In this document: positions 58,492-64,000 of the stretch, piece by piece
How the letters are laid out: each line of letters begins with the position of its first letter
Position numbering within the stretch: position 1 is the first letter of the stretch
Assembly: GCA_008330645.1 (NCBI GenBank)
Contig: VLTN01000050.1
Span: 1-64,000, forward strand
Length of the DNA: 64,000 bases
From: Cafeteria roenbergensis
Taxonomy: Eukaryota; Sar; Bigyra; Bicosoecida; Cafeteriaceae
Reading direction: 5' to 3'
Translations under genes and position numbers: made by a program
Notes under the pieces: generated by a model
Database searches by the model: none
The model's input: only the letters and a program-made list of their open reading frames with translations
Told to the model about the DNA's origin: nothing

Positions 58492-58910
58492 AGCAAGGAC
58501 CTCCCAACCAGCGGGGTCGACGGTGAAGACCCGTGCGCAGCGATGAGCAGCACTGGACGTCGGCGGCCGGCGCAGCTCTGCCGGGGATGCTTGTTGCTGT
58601 TGCTTGCCGTCGATGGGCAACCAGCGGCCGTCCGGCCGACGGGGTTGCCGCACGCGCCCGCGAGCGCGCCCCTGACCCTCGCCTCGCCTTGCTCCGTCGC
58701 GCAATCTCCGATCGCTGCCTTGCTGGAGTCGGCGTGTCCTGGCATGGCGGCCGGGCGCCGCGATGAATGGTTGCCGCGCCGCCTTGCGCGCAAGCCGCGG
58801 AGCCTCGCGCGCCCGTGGAGGCGCGGCCAGCCCTTTGTGGCGCGGCCAGGAAATGCACGCATTCGATTCTTCTTTGCATTCAGACGCCGCACCGCAAGCC
58901 GGGCACTCAT
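58492..58910. other. Spacer upstream of eL11
   Basis: 5' flank of the ribosomal protein gene and 3' end of the next minus-strand gene. CTTGC/GCAAG words are frequent, one directly before the eL11 ATG (CCTTGCTATG on the minus strand). No other gene is seen. Confidence 0.5.
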
Positions 58911-59631
58911 TCACGCGCGGGGCGCAGCGGGAAGCCTCGCGTACGCCTCCTCCAGAATGCGCTCCTCGGCGGCCGCCTGCTTCTCCACAGTCTCCCAGTC
59001 CACTGCCGGCGAGATTTGCTGGTCCCGCGTCGCGAAGTACTGCGGCTTGGGGCGAAGCAGGGGGGCGTGCGAGCGGCATCGCGAAACGCTGGCAGCTGGG
59101 GCGCGTGCGTCAGCAGGCGTTCGCAAAACAGGGTCGCAACCTGGGGCGCACGCCCCGGCGCCTCCTGGCCGCAAGCCCCGGCAGCTTACAAGGGCAGGCA
59201 TCGCAACCAGCTGCCGGGAGTGCTGGGCCCCGCCAGAGTGCCCCGCAGGGTCGTTGTTGCGCAAGGCGCGGCCAGAAGAACACCCTGCCCTTGCCGGAAA
59301 CCACGCGCAGCTGGGCCCGCACGGCCGCCTCCAGCCTCACCTCGTCGAGCATGGCTTGCCTGCGCGTCTCGAGCTCCTCAAACTCTGCCGTTCCCTGCTT
59401 CCAGACCATGGTCTTGGCGATCCACGCGACGACCATCACAGAGCCAGCAATCACTGCCACTCGAACCAGGCTGCTCCGCTGCTCCTTGGGCGTCTTCTTC
59501 TTGAGCATCCACGACCTGGCGTGGACGGCTGACCCCGGGCCCGACAGAGTGGGCTTGGCGCCGCTCCGGCCCTCAGCCAAGCCGCTTGAAAGACTCCGCA
59601 CAGCCTGCCGGCACGCTGCGAGCCCGCGCAT
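58911..59631 (-). CDS. Small single-pass membrane protein, unknown function
   Basis: Two exons are proposed: 59631-59305 and 59039-58911, about 151 aa. The start at 59631 (MRGLAACRQAVRSLSSG) gives an Arg/Ser-rich, mitochondrial-presequence-like N-terminus. An internal start at 59508 (MLKKKTPKEQ) would give a short protein with a lysine-rich head. One membrane helix (VRVAVIAGSVMVVAWIAKTMVW) is followed by a charged coil (EFEELETRRQAMLDEVRLEA). Exon 2 codes YFATRDQQISPAVDWE and a helical tail. The donor is uncertain: GTGGTT at 59304 or GTGTTC at 59283, both phase 0. The size and plan fit accessory proteins of mitochondrial inner-membrane complexes, but I recognise no family. Confidence 0.6.
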
Positions 59632-60052
59632 GCGAAGCACAGCGCACTGGCCACTCGTGAACGGGGCGAACAGAACTGCTTGCGCGAGCTGCCCCCCGCC
59701 GCGCCCGGAGCCTGAGTGCAGTGCGGGAGCGGGCGTGCAAGGCGGGCAGCGCTGCCAGCAGGCGCTTGTTCGCGCCTCGCGCCGCGCCTCCCAGCCCGCC
59801 GCGACACACGCACGCTCCCCACACACCTCTCACCGCGTGCTGGCGCTGCGCCCGGCCCTGCCCGGGCCACCACTCGTGCGATCATGACAAGGAGCGCGTG
59901 TGCGTTTGGCGGGCGCCTGGCAGAGGGCGCCGAGTCGGTTTCCACTCGCAACGCAAGCAGCTGACGCCATTGCGGACGCACACAGCCAGCGTCGCCGAGC
60001 TCACAGGCGCGCCCCGCCCCCTCGCCGCGGCGCCCGGGCCGGCCCCGCTTCT
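59632..60052. other. Spacer without a gene
   Basis: 5' flank of the small membrane protein gene and 3' end of the sulfoxide reductase gene. Several GCTTGC/GCAAGC words occur. Open frames here look like chance. Confidence 0.5.
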
Positions 60053-61060
60053 TCACGCAAGCAGACCCTGCGCCTCTGCCCAAGCCAGCGCCCCGGGGGT
60101 TCCGAGCTCCGCAACTGGCACGGTTGCAGGCTCGGCAATGAACTCGGCAACGATGGCCTCCAAGCACCGCTCGTCCACCGCAGAAAAGGCCGCCTTGTGC
60201 TCCGAATCAATGTCCAGGACCGACGTCACGCGCCGTGAGTCTTCCGCTCCGCCGAACACGGGCACCACAATCTCGCTTTGCGTCTCGGCATCGCAAGCCA
60301 CGTAGTTGTCGATGGCAGACACGTCCGGCACATTCTGCGTTGCCCCCTTGGCCCAAGCGGTGCCGCACACGCCCCTGCCGTGCGCGATCCTCCCGCATGC
60401 CAGCACGTCCCCTTGGTACGCGCCGACGACGAGCTCTTGCCCCCCAGAGGAGCCTGCGGGACAGCGGGGCACAGTCGGACCGGCTGCAACTACTGTGGGA
60501 GGCGCCTCGAGTGAGCGCCGGGCAGCGCGCCCGCGCGTCTGATCCGCCGGGTCCCGCCCAGACTCGTCACGTAGTGGTGCAGTTGGCATGCGCGGTGCGG
60601 CGCGACGCGGCACGACGCGGGGCCATCGCAAAGCCGCCAACAGCGTGCGCGGCACCCAAAAACAACTTGGCTGCGCGCTGCGCACGCGCCGGGAACACGG
60701 CCAGCAGCCGCCGCGCTGGCCGCACGACAAGCCACAGCGAGCTGGGCGTGGCTCGCCTGGCGCCCTGTGCTTGCGCGCTGGCCCCGACTCACTGGGCTCC
60801 ACGGTGTAGAATCCGACGAACCACATGTGCGGGAAGGCGCTCTTGAGCACAGAGTTGACAGTCGCCATTCGGGCCACTTCGCCCATGTCGGGGTACTTGC
60901 CAAAGAACTTGCGCAGCGAGGCCACGGCTGCGCTGTAGCACAGCAGCTTGCGGTGCTCGTCGGAGGCCGCCTCGATGTCAGCCAGGCGAGTCACCGCCCG
61001 CTGGCCGCAACTGGCGCCGCTGGCAGCGGACACGTCCAGGACGAATGCGGGGGCGGCCAT
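60053..61060 (-). CDS. Free methionine-(R)-sulfoxide reductase (GAF domain)
   Basis: Two exons: 61060-60793 and 60453-60053 (phase 1; GTGAGT ... CCCGCAG), 222 aa. The joined sequence reads WFVGFYTVEPSSSGGQELVV, the N-terminal GAF strand pair of fRMsr. Conserved cysteines appear as ACGRIAHGRGVCGTAW and, later, YVACDAETQSEIVVPV, the three redox positions of the yeast and bacterial enzyme. VLDIDSEHKAAF matches the C-terminal core. The enzyme reduces free methionine sulfoxide with thioredoxin, protecting against oxidation. It is somewhat longer than bacterial forms because of both tails. It is divergent with the second DHHC-family gene. Confidence 0.9.
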   Translation of the reverse strand: MAAPAFVLDVSAASGASCGQRAVTRLADIEAASDEHRKLLCYSAAVASLRKFFGKYPDMGEVARMATVNSVLKSAFPHMWFVGFYTVEPSESGPARKHRAPGEPRPARCGLSCGQRGGCWPCSRRVRSAQPSCFWVPRTLLAALRWPRVVPRRAAPRMPTAPLRDESGRDPADQTRGRAARRSLEAPPTVVAAGPTVPRCPAGSSGGQELVVGAYQGDVLACGRIAHGRGVCGTAWAKGATQNVPDVSAIDNYVACDAETQSEIVVPVFGGAEDSRRVTSVLDIDSEHKAAFSAVDERCLEAIVAEFIAEPATVPVAELGTPGALAWAEAQGLLA

Positions 61061-61594
61061 CTCGCTCGATGCGTGCGGTGTCCCCCGGGGGTAGCGAGTG
61101 CGGACCGGGTGTGTGCGTGTGCCGGAGGGGGGCGTGCGCGCGCGACGTCACGGGCCTGCCACGCAAGCAGCGCCTCTGCACGCTTCGGGCTGGGGGGAGT
61201 GGCCGGCCGCTACCGCCGCCGCAGCCTTGCGCGACGCGTCGTGCGACTGGTCCACGCGCTCGCCTCTCGCGTTGGCTTGCGCAAGTTCTCGTTTTGCTCC
61301 GTGTGGCAAGCGGAGCGCACGTCCAGTCTCCTGGGCGACACGCAGCGACACCGGCCGCCTTTGGGGCGGATGCGGTTGCGGAAACCGATTGCTATTGCGG
61401 CTTGCCCTTGAGTCGTGCACCGCTTCTGTGGTTGGGGCCGCCGCTCGACCGGCGGCGCGTGCGGAAGGCAAGGCGGGCTCCATCGACGGCGGGTTGAGTC
61501 TGGCTCTGCCAGCCGACTCGCTCGCGTGGCCGCAGTCCTGCCACCGCCCTCCCCAGCGAGGGGAAGGGCGCCGCGCCGCCATCAGTGCGGCAGG
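61061..61594. other. Divergent promoter region
   Basis: 534 bases between the reductase (minus) and the second DHHC-family gene (plus). I count seven CTTGC or GCAAG words, where about one is expected at this composition. No TATA-like element or gene is seen. Confidence 0.5.
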
Positions 61595-62287
61595 ATGGGT
61601 GTGGACACGCGGCCTATGTGGGTGCGGCGGGAGAAGCCGAGCTCCAGCAAGGTAAACAAGCGCCGACGCGCGGTCGGCGGCTGCACGTGCTGCACCAAGG
61701 AGCTCTTCCCCGCCGACTGGGCGCGCTTCTTGCTCCCGTGGCTGCTCGTGCTCGGCTTCGCGGCCCTGTTCCTGTGGGTGAGGGGGCTGGGCTGGCTCCT
61801 CTCGTCCATCGCGGGCACGGCCAAGTTCACGGCAACGTTTTTCTCTGAGTGGAGCTTCGTCCTCTCTTGGTCGCTGTGCGTCTGGAGCCTGGCCGTGGTG
61901 CACTACGCGAGCCCGGGCTTCATTCCGCTGGCCCTGACAGCGCGGTCCGTGGCCATCGACCTGCTGGAGCCGCGCGTGACGGCTGCCAAGGACTTCCATT
62001 GGGAGCTCAAGGCGTACGGGCCCCGCGCCGGAGAGCTGCGCACCTGCAAGCGCAACCCGGCGATCCAGCTCACGCCGCTTGGCAGCAAGAACGCCATGCG
62101 CATCTGCCCCGTGAAGCCGGACCGCGCTCACTTCTGCTTCTTCACCGGCCGCACTGTGCTGGAGATGGACCACTATTGCCCGTGAGTCGCACCAGCCCCG
62201 CTGCCCTGTCGCCCCAGGAGCCCGCGCGCTCCGCCCTGTGCGCTCCGCAATGTGCGCTCCGCCCTGTGCGCTCCGCCCCAAGCCCCA

Positions 62288-62319
<32 letters not shown>

Positions 62320-63025
62320 CAGGTGGCTCGGCAACTGCATCGGCTACGGCACCCGCAAACCCTTCCTGCTGTCGCTGTGGCACGGCCTGTGCATGGGCTC
62401 GAGCCTCTTCAGCGCCGTGGCGTGGGACGTCGTCCTGGCCGTGACCGCGCTCCCCCGCGCCGTCGCGGCTCTGCCGCTCTTCGTCGTTCTCCTGCTCGGC
62501 CTCTTCGTCATGGCGATCCTGGGAGTCTTCTTCGGGTACCACTTCGGCCTGGCTGCCGGCAACTACACCACCATCGAGAACCACGAGCGCCGGCTCGCGC
62601 CCCGCACGCAGAAGGTGCCGACCAAGCTCGACGTCAAGGCCGCCTTTGCGAACCACGACGCGTTCAGGGACGCAGTGAAGCGCACTTTCCCGAGCAGCCG
62701 GCCCGCCAAGGCCAGCCTCTTCGTCGTGTTCTGGCGGGAGTGGGCGTACACCCCCTCCCCCTGGGACCACGGGCTCATGTCCAATCTCACTCACTACTTT
62801 GGCGCCTTCCTCACGTGGGGGCTGCCCGTGTACCTGGGGATCAAGCAGTGGCAGCCCTGGGACGTCTCCATCGTCCCGGCGACCCACGGGGCCGACCTCA
62901 CCATGGCCGGCGGCAAAGGCGCCATCAGGGAGGCCCCTCTCGAGCCCGTGGGCGTCAGCGTGCAGTCGCTCACGCCGCGCTCCGCGCTCGTGGCTGCGTC
63001 GGCCATCCTTACCGGCCGCGGCTAG
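61595..63025 (+). CDS. DHHC-family protein with DHYC and degenerate Cys-rich domain
   Basis: Two exons: 61595-62181 and 62323-63025 (phase 2; GTGAGT ... CCCGCAG), 429 aa. The intron splits the codon after DHYC, at the same place as in the other DHHC gene of this window. Two membrane segments come before (FLLPWLLVLGFAALFLWV; FVLSWSLCVWSLAVV) and at least two after the Cys-rich region. That region reads ICPVKPDRAHFCFFTGRTVL then EMDHYCPWLGNC (D192-C195). DHYC occurs in active yeast Akr1-type enzymes. Here, however, several zinc-binding cysteines of the canonical pattern are also replaced, so activity is uncertain. The intron carries CCCCGA and GCGCTCCGCCCTGT tandem repeats. Confidence 0.87.
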
Positions 63026-63561
63026 TGCCCCCAGGCGCCCTGCCTGCGGCAGCCAGCGGCGACCAAAGAGCTGCGTCTTGGGCGCCCCATGGTGGTGTGA
63101 ACGGCTTTTCGTGTTTGCGTGTGGCAGCCGCTCGTCCGCAATCGCCACCGCGTGCCCGCCAACCGATGTGATTCGTATCTGCAACGAGTGCTGCCTTGCC
63201 TCGCCGCGAGACGTGCGCGGACTCGGTGCTGCGCCTCCCTGCTTGGCGCGCGTCCTTGGGCTCGCCCAGATGGCTCGCGGCTTGCGAGCGCCAAGCCAGC
63301 CCCCGTGTGACAAGCGAGCAGCGCGCGGTTCCCTCTGCCCCGCAAGGGTGGGCAGCGAGGCGGGGTCGTGCCGGTCCTGGGCGGGGCGGGCGCGTCGGTG
63401 CTCGCAGCCTCTGTTGGCAGAGCCCCTTGTGACGAGGCGGCAAGCGACGCTGCGCCAATCGCTGCGACACAGCACGGGCAGCGCGCGCAAGCGTTCGGGG
63501 GCGGAAGCCCGGTTGCCTGGCTACGGCTTGCCGGACTGTGGGAGCGCGGTGGCTGCCCGAC
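63026..63561. other. Spacer upstream of LAS1
   Basis: A GT-rich patch at about 63090-63125 follows the stop of the upstream gene. Six CTTGC/GCAAG words are spread over the rest. No gene is seen. Confidence 0.5.
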
Positions 63562-64000
63562 ATGGCTGACGACGGGGCCGATGCCGCGCTTGTTGCGCCC
63601 CGGGCTGTCCCTTGGCGGTCATGGGGCGAATGGCTTCGCGTTCTCGCGGCCATGACGTCTGATGTGGCCGGTGACCGCTCCTGGGCCCGGAGGCGGGTGC
63701 GTGCGTGGGCGTCGCGGGCTCCCTGCCCTGCCGCGGTCGAGGCGTCAGAGGTGCTCTTCGACTCGGACCACTCGCACATGGAGCGCCTGCTGGCCATCAT
63801 CCGGCTCGTCAACGGAGTGGCGGACCGCAAGCAGACCTCGGTCGCCCGCTCCGTGTCGGCTCTCGCCTCCGCGGCGGGGCTGCCTCGGAGCCTGGTCGAC
63901 CTGCGCCATGCTGCAACTCACGCTGCGGTGCCGTCCCGAGCTGCCTGCGACGCTGCAGCCCACGACGCCGCGGCGTGGCTCCGCCATCGGTACTGGGCCG
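63562..64000 (+). CDS. LAS1: LAS1-like rRNA-processing endonuclease, N-terminal part
   Basis: The frame runs from the ATG at 63562 off the window end (146 codons seen). It shows the N-terminal HEPN domain of LAS1: VPWRSWGEWLRVLAAM near the start, RRRVRAWASR, ERLLAIIRLVNGVADRKQ, LVDLRHAATHAAVPS with the RHxxxH catalytic motif, and WLRHRYW. LAS1 cleaves ITS2 of pre-rRNA together with the Grc3/NOL9 kinase in 60S subunit maturation. The rest of the gene lies outside the window. Confidence 0.88.
   Translation, partial: MADDGADAALVAPRAVPWRSWGEWLRVLAAMTSDVAGDRSWARRRVRAWASRAPCPAAVEASEVLFDSDHSHMERLLAIIRLVNGVADRKQTSVARSVSALASAAGLPRSLVDLRHAATHAAVPSRAACDAAAHDAAAWLRHRYWA

Noticed and set aside
62280-62322. 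CCCCGA tandem repeat as an interstitial telomere
   Set aside because: Only about five units, inside an intron, and no match to a common algal telomere repeat such as TTTAGGG or TTAGGG.

Overview
The window is nuclear DNA of a GC-rich, gene-dense eukaryote, most likely a unicellular alga or a similar protist. Spliceosomal introns, a splicing factor (SF3A1), a cytosolic ribosomal protein (eL11), an ER protein disulfide isomerase ending in KDEL, a chromatin remodeller and DHHC palmitoyltransferases all exclude a prokaryote. The lineage cannot be fixed from sequence alone. Almost all introns that can be reconstructed are short (about 100-500 bases), use GTGAG donors and end in CGCAG. Many neighbouring genes are head-to-head, with spacers of 180-630 bases.

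Layout. Bases 1-8125 are a head-to-tail array of variously 5'-truncated copies of one non-LTR retrotransposon (reverse transcriptase plus restriction-like endonuclease). The copies are separated by repeats of one short target sequence. From 8129 to 10843 (minus) lies an ankyrin-repeat gene in which each internal exon encodes exactly one 33-residue repeat; the exon/intron units have been tandemly amplified. Bases 10844-12581 hold no gene I can support. Between 12582 and 30634 come an orphan secreted protein, a secreted coiled-coil protein with 40-residue repeats, a cytochrome b5-type sulfite oxidase, an Ntn (C45-like) hydrolase, a five-exon secreted beta-helix protein, a Cys-rich secreted protein, a coiled-coil protein and a DUF1295 membrane reductase. 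An alpha/beta hydrolase (30937-32511) and a GH20/endonuclease-phosphatase fusion protein (37274-41554) are divergent. A 4.4-kb PIF/Harbinger transposon with terminal inverted repeats and a CTG target duplication sits between them (32675-37089).

From 41928 to the end come PDI, a CHD-like remodeller with a bromodomain between its two chromodomains, SF3A1, two DHHC proteins (one with a degenerate DHYC motif), an unknown secreted protein, eL11, a small membrane protein, a free-methionine-sulfoxide reductase and the 5' end of LAS1.

How the genes relate. These are mostly independent housekeeping and secretory-pathway genes, not a cluster for one pathway. Loose themes are secretion and ER folding, lysosome-like hydrolysis, S-acylation (two acyltransferases and an ABHD17-like hydrolase) and gene expression. 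The most unusual items are the same-site LINE array, the exon-per-repeat ankyrin gene, the GH20-EEP fusion, the chromo-bromo-chromo remodeller, and a GCTTGC/GCAAGC-rich signature in the spacers.
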